Shown piece by piece: positions 35,901 to 47,306 of a stretch of 64,000 bases of DNA. The position numbers and the translations under genes are program-made. Source of the DNA: Nelumbo lutea (taxonomy: Eukaryota; Streptophyta; Magnoliopsida; Proteales; Nelumbonaceae); the NCBI GenBank assembly GCA_022828595.1, contig JAKGHH010000005.1:31508193-31572192 (forward strand), given 5' to 3'. How positions within the stretch are numbered: the first letter of the stretch is position 1; the number at the start of each line of letters is the position of its first letter. Under the pieces are notes generated by a model. The model made no database searches and was not told where the DNA came from. It saw only the letters and a list, made by a program, of their open reading frames with translations.

Positions 35901-36480
35901 AGTGGATTAGGGTCTTTGGGGCGGAAAGTTGTAATTCTTAGGTGTTTCAGAGGGACTAGGAAGGTATAATCAGGTGTTTGGGGTAAATTTGAGGTTCAGG
36001 TGGCGAACCTAGCAAAAAATCGGGTGTTGACACTTTGGTTGCATTGGTTTGGGTCAATTTTCATTTTGGTTGGTCAATTCAAAAGATTTAAACTTATAAA
36101 TTAAATTTAAATTTAAAAAATTATATTGGTATGATTAAAAAAGTGAACTAAAAAAATTAATTAGTTATATAAAAATCTTATCCTAAGGAATATGAGAATT
36201 TCCCACTTTACCGTATTAATTTGGGAAATTGTTGGACCAAAGCCAATTGAAAATACTATAAACCGACCAACTTGGGTCAAGTTGGTCAATTTCATTGATT
36301 TAATGAACAACCCTAGCTGAAATTAATTATTGTTATTTTTGTATTATAAAAAAATTATTAAAAGTAGTATATAAAATATAATTATTAATTATTTAAAAAG
36401 TTAAAATATAAAAAATTTGTATACTCTTTATGTGTTTTTATTATTTAGCATTTGCTTAACAAAGCAAAAGTCCCTCCTAG

Positions 36481-36513
36481 TATATCTATATATATATATA
36501 TATATATATATAT
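36481..36513. repeat. TA microsatellite
   Basis: Nearly pure alternating TA. Confidence 0.95.
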
Positions 36514-36599
36514 AGGACTTTTTAACTCTTAAAATAAATAAATTGAAAACAATCCCAATACTGATCCAAAGGAGGAAGGGCCAAATCTTGTGACAAACT

Positions 36600-37560
36600 A
36601 ACACTCATCAATAATATGACCTTAATAGATTTGCAAGATCTTGGTCAGGTAGAAAGCTTGATGACTTATCTAATGGCATTAAAATCGTGTAAAATGGACT
36701 ACATTAGTTGAAGCTCAAGCTTTTCTAGAAAGTATCAAATTTGCTTCAGAATTAGGTGTAGATGAGTTGCTTATTGATGAGGATGGGCAAAGGTTGTTCA
36801 TTTCATGTTGAGGTTTCTTGGCAGCAAGGTTTTAAAAACTGACCCGAAAATGGAACTGTTCTGGCCACCGGTTTCCGGGTCAGTGGTTTGACCATCTGGG
36901 TCAAATGGTTCAAGCGGTTTGAGCATCTTACCCATTAGATTGGAATATTAGGGTAAGATGCATAGTATATAAGAGAAAATAAGGGTTGAAACTTGAAGGA
37001 AAACTGTCAGCTGAACTGAAAGAGTTTAGAAGAAGAAGAAGAAGAAGAGGGGGAGGACTTGCAGGCTTGTAGCGGCGACGGAGTTCCAGTCTCAGATATG
37101 AGATTTCTCAATCTCATAAATTTCTCAGATCTGAGAAGATTTATCAGATCTGAGATCTAAGCAGCAAACTGTTCTCCGGGTCGAATGGTTTACCGGTCAA
37201 ACCATCCTGGTCAACGGTTTATTGACTAATCCAACAGTTTTTGACCAAATGCCGGGTTTGGGGTAAAATGGAATTGGTTGCCAGAACGGTCCGATCGTCC
37301 GGGTCAACAATGGTTCGAAAACATTGCTTGGCAGTTACATTATGCACTACCGAATGCAAGAGACTTTTGCAGAGCTTTTCTTCTCATTCTATCTCCGTTC
37401 ATCGTACAAGTAACATGATTGTTCATATAATTGCAAATAAGGCTTGTTATTAGAACAGAACTTGCACTTGGTCTATGCCCCCAGATTTCCTTGTACCTGT
37501 TCTGTCAAAAGATGCTTCTCATTGAATTAGCCAATGGCTTTTCTTAAAAAGAAAATAGAA
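36600..37560 (+). pseudogene. L1 LINE RNase H relic, split by hAT-like element
   Basis: The left part reads VEAQAFLESIKFASELGVDE, then a degraded E-D-x-Q-R segment (about 36716-36800). The right part (from 37335) resumes with HRTSNMIVHIIANKACY and a 3' end rich in A near 37545. Together these are the middle and end of an L1 RNase H domain, interrupted by the element at 36825-37326. Confidence 0.65.
36825..37326 (+). mobile_element. hAT-like MITE, copy F6 (502 bp)
   Basis: The left end is CAAGGTTTTAAAAACTGACC and the right end, reversed, CAATGTTTTCGAACC. Flanks cttggcag at 36817-36824 and 37327-37334 are identical, an exact 8-bp duplication inside the L1 RNase H relic. The interior (36950-37170) contains a TATA-like tatataag, a GAA run and a cluster of CTCAGATCTGAG palindromes. 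This may be captured LTR DNA. Confidence 0.88.
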
Positions 37561-38400
37561 GAAAAATAGACTGAAACGAAAATGACGTATTGTGCCTTCA
37601 TCTTTACAAAATTTCAAAAAATTCTATAAAAAAATAAAACTAAATTGATCTTTTAAAATGACTAACCCTACTAATACAGTAATAAACTGGAAAATAAATT
37701 TGAAAAGACTAAAAAGTTGTAGTGTTTTACAATTCAAAACACCATGAAACCTTATTCTGGAGTCATGGTCTGCTGGGATGGTTGCTTCTAGGACATATCT
37801 GGATGGCCATAAAATGAACTTATTTTTCAAGGTACCCCATTTAATCCCACTCAGATCATACATCATACTGAAATTTCATGCACACTTAAACCTTATTCTG
37901 GGCTTCCATTAACCGCAGTGCCACAGGGATATCTGTGGAACCTACAGTTGCTGGTAAAAACCTCCTTATGGAGCAATTAAAATCAATGTCTCTCTCATAT
38001 ACAATGGGTCAGTTTGATCTCATGTATAAATTAAATGACACTGATCAGATAGCAATCACCATTTGTTCTATTATACATCCTGGACATTAAGTATTGTGGA
38101 GTTGAAAGAGAGCAGAATGAGTGGTTACAATAAGTCTTCCATTTGAGCCCAACCTCTTTTCAATAAGCTCCTCACAATACAAAATCAATATATTCCAGTT
38201 TCATTCAAGAATTCAAGAACAGAAATCTAGTAATCTAGTCAATTAAGCAACACAAAAATGTTGATCTGATGGCGGATCTGAGCAAATGGATTCTTTTCTT
38301 TCCAATAAGCTCAGACACTCTGTGGTGAAACAAGCAAATGACCTGGATATATTCTCCCCCTATTACTAATGTTTTTGGTAAATTCATCCTATCACCAATG
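37561..38400. other. 3' flank of the oxidase gene
   Basis: No transposon domain was recognised. A minus-strand open stretch at 37624-37866 has no recognisable motif; part of this region is probably 3' untranslated sequence. Confidence 0.4.
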
Positions 38401-38580
38401 TTATAGCAATGACTTCAATCTTTCATGCTGTGTCTGTATGTGGCTCCGAGTAATTTCCTTGGTAGAGCAGCACCCAGACAGGGCCATGGTCAGCTCAAGC
38501 TCATCCCGCAGCATTTCTATGACATGTCTTATACCATGTTCTCCCTTGACTGCTAGCCCATAGAGCACAGGCCTCCCCAC
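38401..38580 (-). CDS. HAOX: 2-hydroxy-acid oxidase, last exon
   Basis: This 60-codon exon (59 residues plus stop at 38401-38403) follows an acceptor CTTCTCATAG. It opens VGRPVLYGLAVKGEHG, continues through MLRDELELTMALSGC, and ends ERLKSLL. In this FMN-dependent family GRP lies by the cofactor phosphate, and ELTMALSG is a hallmark. The ending resembles the HAOX branch (medium/long-chain 2-hydroxy acids) more than photorespiratory glycolate oxidase. The C-terminal tripeptide SLL is not a standard peroxisomal signal (HAOX homologues typically end SML), so import is uncertain. Confidence 0.85.
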   Translation of the reverse strand: MGRPVLYGLAVKGEHGIRHVIEMLRDELELTMALSGCCSTKEITRSHIQTQHERLKSLL

Positions 38581-39076
38581 CTATGAGAAGGTAAATATAG
38601 ACAAAATCATAAAACTAATACGGAACAAATTGGCTACATTACTAATTGTAACAAAATGGGGTATCACATAATGGAATACCCAAATAATAAAAAGACCAAC
38701 AGAAATGTATAATTATAGATGTAATTTTATAGTATTATTTAGGAGTATTTCATGATGATGGACATTCATACTGTCCACACACTGAAGCCATGCATTGATA
38801 CTGATTGTTCAATTGGTCAGCCCATATTGCCATATCTTCAGAGATGGTACCAGTTCCCCCTTGTTTTTGTGGAAAAGTCACTGTAGAAAAATCTTTATTA
38901 CTATGGAGCATATAAGAAAAAGGTGATATTGACTTTCTTCAAGATTAGATGTATTTGCTATCTCGTTTTAGCAAGGAAACTGAGGAATACCAGCATCCAA
39001 GTACTGTAAAGCTAGATATCCAACATTCAATTATTTGCAAACACAAAGCTAAGATTGAGGCTAAAAAAAGACTTAC

Positions 39077-39181
39077 AAGAACAGCTTGGGCACCGAGAGC
39101 AATAGCTTTGAAAACATCTGTTCCACGGCGTATTCCTCCATCAAAGAGAACAGGAACTTTATTCCCAACAGATTTAACCAC
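39077..39181 (-). CDS. HAOX: 2-hydroxy-acid oxidase, penultimate exon
   Basis: Exactly 35 codons lie between an acceptor (GGTCACAG) and a donor (CTT/GTAAGT), both canonical. The exon reads [20 protein letters not shown], then [15 protein letters not shown]. The DGGIRRGTD segment binds the FMN phosphate in this family. There are no stops, and the phase joins cleanly to the exon on either side. The intron to the last exon is 496 nt. Confidence 0.9.
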
Positions 39182-39224
39182 CTGTGACCCCAGCAACCAT
39201 CCCAAAAAGGGAAAACAAGAGATA

Positions 39225-40294
39225 TTGCTTTAGTCTTTGTCAAGTGGATAGTACATTTATTGATGGTATTTTGGTCATTATAATAAAAAAGAATGGGGTA
39301 CCTATAGAAGAGTTTTTGTATAACTTATTATAATACAAATACCAATGACTAGGGCATGGAATCCATGATAGATTAAACCGTTTTTCTCTGAACCTTTCTT
39401 CTCTCTTCTTCTTTTCAAATTTTCACATAATTTTTATTCAATCAATTGCATTCAAATATCAGGTAAGCTTGGTACCAGAGTATTGTTGCTTGTGCTATTC
39501 CCAAGATATTGCTGACATCATTGTCCATACAAATGATGTCAACATCCATACATGGTCAACCTGCAGTCCGTCAAAAGAAAACACTAGATGCTTGGAAGTA
39601 TTTTTTTTCAAAGAAATTATCCATCTGCAGTGGATTGTGATAGAATCTTATGGCACCTTTTCTGGTGATAATCTTATCTCTTGAAAGTCCAAGAAATAGT
39701 CTGTTCTTGATCGTTTTAGTGCAGGAGCAAAACATAGAGCTATGGACCACAATGTTTCTGAGTTACACTAGTTGAAGATTCTCTCACATGAGATAGGAGT
39801 TCGAATTTGGAAGTCTTAGGAAGTTATATTGTGATAACCAAGATAAAATAAACATTGCTCACAATCCTGTGCAGTATGATTGGACTAAACACATTGAAGT
39901 TGATATACACTAACAAGAACGTATTGCTAGTGGTGAGGCTTGTTTAACATTTGTAAAATATAGAAACCTACTGGATGATTATCTCATTAAAAAGTTCCTA
40001 AGATGAATCCTGAAGATAATCTTTGCGGGATGGGCATGTATAACAGCTATGCTTATCCTGAGGGGAAGTGTTAGCAAAGGAAGGGCTTTTTAGTCTTTGT
40101 ACTTGGGATACCTAGTAGCCACCTGATTAAGGGCATCATTGTAGGTTTATCGTATCACATAAAAGATAATGGTAGAGGGCATTGAATCAAGACAAAACAA
40201 CCCTATTCTACTATTTTCTCTCCTCTATTTCTCTTCCTCTTTTCTTTCCTTTTCCTTTTTGTTTGCAATTTTCTGTTACTAGAAAACTTCTACA
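39225..40294 (+). mobile_element. internally deleted copia in oxidase intron
   Basis: A primer site TTGGTACCAGAG at 39469-39480 follows a putative 5' LTR (about 39225-39460). After unclassified leader sequence comes the end of RNase H (AHNPVQYDWTKHIEVDIH, about 39860-39910), a short purine tract and a 3' LTR starting TGTTAGCAAAGG at 40069. The LTRs resemble one another only loosely. Almost all of gag-pol is gone. It lies antisense to the oxidase gene. Confidence 0.65.
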
Positions 40295-40708
40295 TATTTT
40301 TTGTTTCAAAAGGCAGTTAGTGATCCCTTTTGGAAAGTAACATTGATAGGAAGAATAACAATTACAAGACTTTGACAAGAGAACAACACATAAGCATTTT
40401 TTTTTTAAAGTTTGATAAAGCATTTAATGGCATAAAGTTAAAATACAGTTTTCATCTTATAATTTATTCATTTTATTATTAGTTTACTACATATGCTGTA
40501 ATATTGGAACAAAAAGTAAGCTTTTACTACTTTAAGTACCAGTTTAATCAATCGGCATCTGTCAAATCCAGGAAATATGCCACATTGGTCACACACATGC
40601 CAAAAGGCCAAGAAAATAGCTATATGGTGGTGAAACTGAGCATGCCATTAGAGTAAGTGAGGTTTTGCTTAATTCTAATTATTCTCATCTAAGGAAACAA
40701 AGCATCAC

Positions 40709-40809
40709 CTCTTCTAGAGCAAAGATGGTGGCTGGTACATAGTCAAGCTGGCGTGCTCCATGGTTAGATACAATGATCCCATCAACTCCTACTTCCACAG
40801 CTTTTATAG
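40709..40809 (-). CDS. HAOX: 2-hydroxy-acid oxidase, third-last exon
   Basis: This 101-bp exon, between ATTTATAG and the donor GAG/GTGATG, encodes [20 protein letters not shown], then [14 protein letters not shown]. The His in [10 protein letters not shown] is the catalytic base of flavin-dependent 2-hydroxy-acid oxidases (substrate oxidised to 2-oxo acid, O2 to H2O2, in peroxisomes). The following intron of 1527 nt contains a copia relic. No upstream exon (N-terminal two thirds of the usual roughly 365 residues) was found before the transposon nest at 41.4 kb or anywhere further right, so the gene is either extremely long or 5'-truncated. Confidence 0.88.
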
Positions 40810-41369
40810 CTATAAATGGTTCAATAAAGTCATTAAAAAAGCCCATTCAACTTCAGGAAAAATACAAAAAAATCCTTTTCCATACTAAAATCTCAAAATT
40901 TTCATCAACCACTTTTTAATATGACTGGAAATGAGAAGCTACTTGTATTTTATAATTTAAAAGAATAACGAGAAGAAACAGAAAAAAGAGAAAGACAAAC
41001 AAATCAAAGGCTATAAATGATCAAATAAGCTTATTTTCTAGGGAAAGATGAAAGTTCAAACAAGAAGATAAACATAAGCATGGATTAACTAATGAGGATG
41101 ACTTCCATGGTTGTTTCCTCTCCTAGATGATTATTATCACTATCTAGGGAAAGATGAAGATGATGATGATGATTAGAAACTCTGCTAGTGTGAGCTTGTC
41201 TTACATTGCTGATCCCAAGCCTGGAGAAAGGAGGGGTGTGCCAAGTTGGGCAGCCAGCACTAAACTTTTGCTTAAGGTAAAGTTAAGTGATCAAAGGTAT
41301 GCTAGGGTGGTCCGGGAAGTGACCCACCACAACAATGCTAGGTTGTGGCATTAAATACAAAAGGGTTCC
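40810..41369. other. spacer upstream of oxidase exons, possible LINE leader
   Basis: No oxidase exon was found. The part from about 41150 may be the untranslated leader of the RTE LINE that follows. Confidence 0.4.
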
Positions 41370-41734
41370 ATAGCCTTTTGGATGGGGACGGGTAAAGAAG
41401 TTAGTTCAAGAAACTCAACTTCGTTTAGGCACTTGGAATATAGGAACTAACATGAAAGATCATGGAATTAGTAAACGCATTGAAGAGGACAAGGATTAAT
41501 ATTGCATGCTTGCGGGAAACTAAATAAAGGAAAAGAAAGGGTTAAAGAAATTAAATATTTGGTGATAGAATAAGACTTATTTTAAGGAGGAAATCACTAA
41601 CACAATTAGTGCTTATACATCTTAGGTGGGTTTAGATGAAAATGTTAAAAGAATGGGAAAACTTAGAAAGGCTAATCCAAGAAATTCCAAGTGAAGGAAA
41701 GATTTTTAGAGGAAATCTAAATGGGTATGTGGGA
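41370..41734 (+). pseudogene. RTE LINE, part 1 (endonuclease)
   Basis: LGTWNIGT (about 41425) and, after a frameshift, LKRTRINIACLRETK (about 41480-41522) are the conserved start of an RTE-type apurinic endonuclease. RLIQEIPSEGKIF then GNLNGYVG (to 41734) is the end of its next block. The element is cut here by the copia insertion, with the duplicated target tggga at 41730-41734. Confidence 0.75.
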
Positions 41735-41765
41735 TGTTAGAGTCGACAGTACAAGGGTATTTTGG
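41735..41765 (+). repeat. 5' LTR remnant of element A
   Basis: 31 bp match the start of the 3' LTR at 46490; then homology stops and only a degraded trace of the primer site (ccatatcag, about 41785) follows. The 5' promoter is therefore lost. Confidence 0.85.
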
Positions 41766-42260
41766 CCTTCCTGGGATTGCCGCCATATCAGATTTTTTTT
41801 TGAATATCTCCTAAACAGATTGGAAGTTTGTTAAGGGGCCAAAAAGGAGTGGTCATTTTTTGTTCTTGGAGGTAAATATGCCTCCAGTTTCTGTGGTGGT
41901 GATCGTTATGGTGGTGTACTAAATACCCTCTATTCGATGGCACGAAGAGGGCTGACTGTGAACAGGTGTGAACAGAAATTCCTATTCAGCTAGTAGTGGA
42001 CTGCGGCTGCTTCCTTTTGGTCTGGATTTCATTCATGTGGCAGTGTGGTTTGGTAGGTATGCATATGAACCTCTTTTCCTTCTGTTTATGCCTGGATATG
42101 TGAGCTGAAAGTAGGGTTTTCGAATGCTGCATTCATGACAGTAGCAGTGTGGTCATAAATATATTTTATTGAGTAGTGTGTGGTGTGGTGCTGAATAGTA
42201 GAAGGTGATTACTTTGTTTATAATAGTGATTTCTTTGTGAAGTGAGGTGAATTGGTTAGG

Positions 42261-43138
42261 ATGGCGTCAATTGGAGATGGTAGTGACAATAAGGCAGGTG
42301 TTATGATTTCTCTCGATTACTTAAATGTTCAAATGACCTCTATTAAGTTGAATGGTGAGAACTATGTGCCATGGGCCAAATCTGTGGAGGTGTTTTTAAA
42401 AGCCAAGAAAAAAGTAAAACATGTGAAAGAGGAGAAACCCCCCTTTGATTCTCTAGGGTTTAGTGATTGGGAACAGAAGGTTGCACAGATTATGACATGG
42501 TTGTGGAATAGCATGGAACCTAAAATTAGTATGAATTTTATGATCCTAGATACGGCCAAGGAAATTTGGGACCATGCTAAGAAACTTTATTCCAGCCAAG
42601 ATAATACCACTAGTGTATATCAGCCTTACCAAGAGTACTTTAATCTGAAGCAAGGTAATCAACGCTTGGAGGAATACTATGCAAACATGAGAAATCTCCG
42701 TAATGAGATTAATGTATATCATCCTCTAACACCAGATGTTCAAGTTCAGCAACAACAGCGAGAGCAACTTGATGTGACAAGGTTTCTAGTGGGTCTAAAG
42801 GCTGAATATGAACCTGTTCGAGCACAAGTACTGGGAGGGTCTTCTATCCCCTCTCTTGGAGAAGTGTTTGCTTGTCTTCAGAGGATTTCTATTGATTCTA
42901 TAGAGTCTTCTCTCTCGGACAGATCTAGTTTTGTGGTGACTAGAGGGGGAGGTCGTGGAACTAGAGGGGGTGGAACTGGCGGCCGTGGGTTTCCAGGAAA
43001 CTGAGGTGGTCCTATGTTTAATCGTTTTAGTGGCCGCAGTGGAGGCCAAGAGTTAGGGGAGGTCGTGGTAGAGGAAGAAGTAATGGAACTAGGAAATGCA
43101 CATACTGTGGATTAGAGGGACATACCATTAATTTTTGC
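42261..43138 (+). pseudogene. gag of copia element A
   Basis: The ATG at 42261 matches the start used in element B; an alternative ATG lies at 42252. The frame is open to 43004 and carries IKLNGENYVPWAKSVEVFLK, QRLEEYYANMRNLRNEINVY and a Gly/Arg-rich tail. A frameshift separates this from an intact zinc knuckle CTYCGLEGHTINFC at 43097-43138. This is the best-preserved gag N-terminus in the window. Confidence 0.9.
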
Positions 43139-43255
43139 TATGATTTACATGGTCCACCCAACACTCCATGCTGTGACTACTGGCAGTGGTACAGTTAGTG
43201 AAAACTAGCAGACTGTTTAGACCCCCTGCACATCTACTGGTGATTCTGGGAGGAA

Positions 43256-43729
43256 ATGGTGAGTGTACCACATGAGGTATATGAGAAGTTCCTTCAGACA
43301 TCCTCTCAGCAGAATACAACTACTCTTGCCCATTCAAGTATGGCTTGCTTGGCTTCCAAACCCTCACACTGGATCATTGACTTTGGAGCCTTGGATCATA
43401 TGTCTAGGACTCCAAATGTGTTTTCTTCACTTTCACAGTCTTCTACATCCCAAACAATTACCCTTTCTAACGGTTCTACCTCTACCATTTATGGTGTTGG
43501 TGATGTTGATCTCACCTCCTTATCTTTATCCTCTGTTTTATATGTACCCAAATTCCTTTTTAACCTTATGTCTGTTAGTAGATTAACCAAGTCACTTAAT
43601 TGTTCTATAACCTTTTATCCCTCTTCTTGTGTGTTTCAAGATCTCAAGACGGGGATGAAGATTGGTGGAGGGCATGAGACAAGTGGATTGTATTACTTTG
43701 ATGGTGGTGGCCTAGTAGTAGCCTTTTAG
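43256..43729 (+). pseudogene. protease region of copia element A
   Basis: WIIDFGALDHMSR (from about 43371) shows D-F-G where the aspartic protease needs D-S-G, a disabling change if the rest were intact. The frame continues through SVSRLTKSLNCSITFYPSSC and KIGGGHETSGLYYF to a stop at 43727. The start of the pre-integrase domain follows in broken frames. Confidence 0.85.
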
Positions 43730-43739
43730 TCATCTCTTA

Positions 43740-44740
43740 TTCCTCTCCAGTGACACCGCAAACTTGGTCACTAATCTCTCCAAGGCTTTAAAGTTGTTGG
43801 TTCCGTCCTTAAGTCATTTTCCATCATTGGATTGTGAGTCATGTTAGCTTGGGAAACACCATAGAGTCTCTTTTAATCCAAAAGTTGATAGTTGTGTCTT
43901 GAGTCCTTTTTCTTTAGTTCATTCAGATGTTTGGGGTCCAAATAAAGTAGTGTCATACAATGGTTATAAGTATTTTGTAATTTTTGTTGATGACTTTTCA
44001 AGGATGACATGGCTCTATCTTATGAAAGATCGAAGTGAATTGTTCTATATTTTTCAAAAATTTTATGCTGAAATACGTACTCAATTTGGTGTTCGTGTTA
44101 AAATTCTCCGCTCAAATAATGCAAAAGAATACACCTCACACCATTTCAGGAATAACTAGAGCATCATGGGATAATTCATCAAACTTCTTGCTCTTATACC
44201 CCACAACAGAATGAAGTTGTTGAATGGAAAAATCGATACTTACTTGAAATCACTCGGTCCATTATGCTTGATATGAATGTTTCAAAGCGTCTTTGGAGTA
44301 ATGCTGTCCTGACATCATGTTTCCTCATCAATTGGATGCCCATGTCCATCCTCAGAAGTCAATCACCTTTCTCAGTCTTGTTCCCTACTCTTTCTCCATT
44401 CTCTCTTACTCCTAGAGTCTTTGGTTGTGTTCGCTTTGTTCAAAATTTAGGACCTGGTTTAGACAAGTTAGATGCACATGCTACCAAATGCAGTTTCCTT
44501 GGATATTCCAGGACCCAAAAAGGGTATAAGTGTTATAATCCTAGCTCCCATCGGTCTTTTGTGTGTTCGGATGTTACTTTCTTTGAGTCAGTCCCATTTT
44601 TCTCGAGTACTGAGGCTCCTTCTCTTGCTCCTGTGGTTCCACTTCCTGTTCCAGTTGAAGACCCCCTTCTCGTGGTTCCTGTTCCGATTGCGGATCCCCT
44701 TCCCGTGGTTCTTGTTCCATCCCCACCATCTCTAGTGTAG
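43740..44740 (+). pseudogene. integrase of copia element A
   Basis: VHSDVWGP and DDFSRMTWLYLM (43915-44030) carry the first conserved Asp. At about 44110 RSNNAKEY replaces the expected RSDNG, so the second catalytic Asp is lost. The frame stops at 44157; the segment around the catalytic Glu reads EVVEWKNR. The post-core part and a Pro-rich linker run to a stop at 44738. Confidence 0.85.
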
Positions 44741-44999
44741 GTTACTACTGAGAGGCCACCAATCAAAAAAGTGTATACTCGCAGAAGAGCACTAGCCCCT
44801 CCTCCAGTTCAGTCCTCGTTGACAGATCCTGTAGCTGCACCTCCTCCTTTTGACCTTGATCTTCCTATTGCTTTGCGGAAAGGTAAACGTAGTTGCACAT
44901 CTCATCCTATTTCTCATTATGTTTCAGTTGCTTACCTTTCTGCTTCCCATCGTCATTTTACATCTTTACTTTCCTCTATTTCCACTCTCAAGATTGTCT

Positions 45000-45890
45000 A
45001 GGAAGTCGTTATCTCTCTAGGGTGGCGACAAGCAATGGAAGAGGAATTGTTTGCTTTACAACACAATCACGCGTGGAACTTACTACTCTCCCTCCTGATA
45101 AGGATGTTGTTGGGTGTAAGTGGATCTACACAGTGAAGTATCTTCCGGATGGTAGTGTGGAACGATTAAAGGCCAGGTTAGTGGCCAAGGGCTATTCTCT
45201 CTTGTGTCTAAAATTGGCTCAGTTTGAATATTAATTTCATTAGTAGCAATGTGTGATTGGCCTCTCTTGCGACCAGACATCAAGAATGCCTTCCTGCATG
45301 GTGATCTGATTGAGGAAGTATATATGGAGCAACCCCTAGGATTTGTTGCTCAAGGGGAGGATGGTAAAGTTTGTAAACTTAAAAAGGCAATCTATGGGCT
45401 AAAACAATCTCCATGTGCGTGGTTTGGTAGATTCAATGAAGTAGTGAAGAACTTTGGGATGAAATAGTGTCAAGTAGATCATTTTTTGTTTAACCGTGAC
45501 TCAAAAGATGGTAAAATCTTACTAGTGGTGTATGTGGATGATATTGTCATAACTGGTAGTGATGGAAATGGGATTGACAGATTGAAAAACTTCCTATAGA
45601 ATCACTTCCACACGAAGGATCTTGGTAAGTTGAAATACTTCATGAGAATAGAAGTTGCAAGGTCAAGGCATGGAATTAACTTGTGTCAAAGGAAATATGT
45701 CCTTGACCTATTTGAAGAAACAGGGCTGTTAGGTGCCAAACCAGTCGAAACACCTATAGAACCGAATGCTAAGTTGAGTATTGATGTAGGTGAAGAGTTT
45801 GATGATCCTGGAAGGTATAGAAGGTTGGTGGGAAAATTGAACTATCTGACTATCACACGGCCAGATATATCATTGTTGTAAGTATAGTGA
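45000..45890 (+). pseudogene. reverse transcriptase of copia element A
   Basis: Conserved blocks are GCKWIYTVKYLPDGSVERLK (45115-45175), DIKNAFLHGDLIEEVYMEQP (45280-45335), KKAIYGLKQSP, and the catalytic YVDD at 45531-45542. Stops lie near 45467 and 45598 and a deletion follows LVAKGYS, so it is inactive. Confidence 0.9.
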
Positions 45891-46430
45891 GTCAGTTTAT
45901 GCAACACCCTTGGGTTTCACATTGGGAAGCAGTTCTAAGGATAGTTAGGTATTTGAAGGGTGCTCCAGGTTGTGGTCTGTTATACAAAAGTGGAGGAACT
46001 CTTGAGATAGAAGGGTATACAGATGCTGATTAGGCTAGTTTTGTATCAGACAGAAGGTCAACTATAGGATATTGTACATTCCTTGGTGGCAATCTGGTAA
46101 CTTGGAAGAGCAAGAAACAAATAGTGGTGGCAAGGAGCAGTGCAGAAGCTGAGTACAGGGCTATGGCTCATACTACATGTGAACTAGTATGGCTGAAGAA
46201 TTTGTTATAAGAGATGGGGTCCTCAGTTGACAGATTCATGAGGTTATACTATGATAATCAAGCTGCTGTACACATTTCTTCTAATCCAATCTTCCATGAG
46301 AGAACAAAGCATATTGAAGTTGATTGCCACTTTGTAAGAGAAAAAGTGATCGATGAAGTGATAACTACAGCTCATGTGAGTTAAACCAATGGGCAAATCT
46401 ATTTACAAAGGGGCTGTCTCAGGGTAGAGT
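45890..46430 (+). pseudogene. RNase H of copia element A
   Basis: [47 protein letters not shown] and [14 protein letters not shown] are recognisable. YYDN replaces the usual YCDN. Stops at about 46033, 46209 and 46383. Confidence 0.85.
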
Positions 46431-46478
46431 AGATTACATATGTGACAAGTTGGGACTTTATGACATATATTCTCCAAC

Positions 46479-46698
46479 TTGAGGGGGAGTGTTAGAGTCG
46501 ACAGTACAAGGGTATTTTGGTCTTTTGTCTATCTAATTGAGAGTGAATAGTTTGTTTTATTTAAGTTTAAGTTATGTGTCCCATCCTTAATGAAGGACAA
46601 TTCTATCTTTTGTAATTCAGCATTATACATTGTAATGAGGGACAATTCTTCTTCTTACTTTGAACTTGAACTGAATAGGATTAATCTACTTATTCACA
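46479..46698 (+). repeat. polypurine tract and 3' LTR of element A
   Basis: The tract TTGAGGGGGAG at 46479-46489 is followed by an LTR of 209 bp (46490-46698, TG...CA), ending exactly at the target duplication. Confidence 0.92.
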
Positions 46699-47306
46699 TG
46701 GGAAAAGAAATGCAAGTTATGTTATAGTGCATGGAGGGTTTGAGTTCGAGGAGAGGAATCAAACAAGAGATACAATTTTATAATTCAAATTCTTATGGCA
46801 TGATTGGTATAAAATATTTTAAAAATGATGAAGATTTAAAAGTGGATTAAACTTAGGTCAAATAGATTTTTTTCTTAGTAGGAGAACAGAAGAATGATAT
46901 AGAAAACAACAAGGTTATTATAGAGGAAAACTTAACAACACAACATAGACTAATGGTTGTAGAAGTGCATGTTAAAAAATAAATTATAAAGTGGAAAATA
47001 TGTGTACAAGAATTAGGCAAGAAAATCTAAAAGGAGAAAAACTAGTGCAATTTAGAGACATACTAACAATAGAAGGAAAATGGAATTTAGATGAAGAAAC
47101 TAATGATATGTGGCTCGAAATAGCCAACTATATAAAAAAGTAGGAAAATACATTTAGGAGAATATAAAGGAAAATGACAATGATAAAGAAACTTGGTGGT
47201 GGAATGAAGATGATAAAAGTATAACCAAAATACAACAAGTATTTTATAAAAATTGGCAAAGGACAAAATGTAAAAAACTTAGAAAAATATAAAATCATAA
47301 AAAAGG
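46699..47306 (+). pseudogene. RTE LINE, part 2 (endonuclease end and linker)
   Basis: It continues part 1 after the copia insertion. IDFFLSRR (about 46868), ENLTTQHRLMVVEVHVKK (about 46928) and GKWNLDEETNDMWLEIANYI (47078-47137) are the end of the endonuclease and the linker. It is cut at 47306 by element B. The uninterrupted sequence at 2470-2940 and 29270-29740 shows the join. Confidence 0.8.

Larger units (their letters stand above)
41735..46698 (+). mobile_element. copia element A, nearly full length
   Basis: It starts TGTTAGAGTC and ends ATTCACA, flanked by tggga at 41730-41734 and 46699-46703 (exact 5-bp duplication). It contains gag, protease, integrase, reverse transcriptase and RNase H in copia order, all with stops or frameshifts. 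The 5' LTR has been reduced to its first 31 bp by a deletion. It belongs to the same coding family as element B but the LTRs are diverged. Confidence 0.95.

Noticed and set aside
37624..37866. Minus-strand open frame of 80 codons downstream of the oxidase
   Set aside because: No recognisable motif or clear splice borders; more likely 3' untranslated or intergenic sequence.
39267..39277. tattt before TGGTCATT as target duplication of the intron copia
   Set aside because: tattt also follows the 3' LTR at 40294, but TGGTCATT does not match the 3' LTR start TGTTAGC and homology seems to begin further left.
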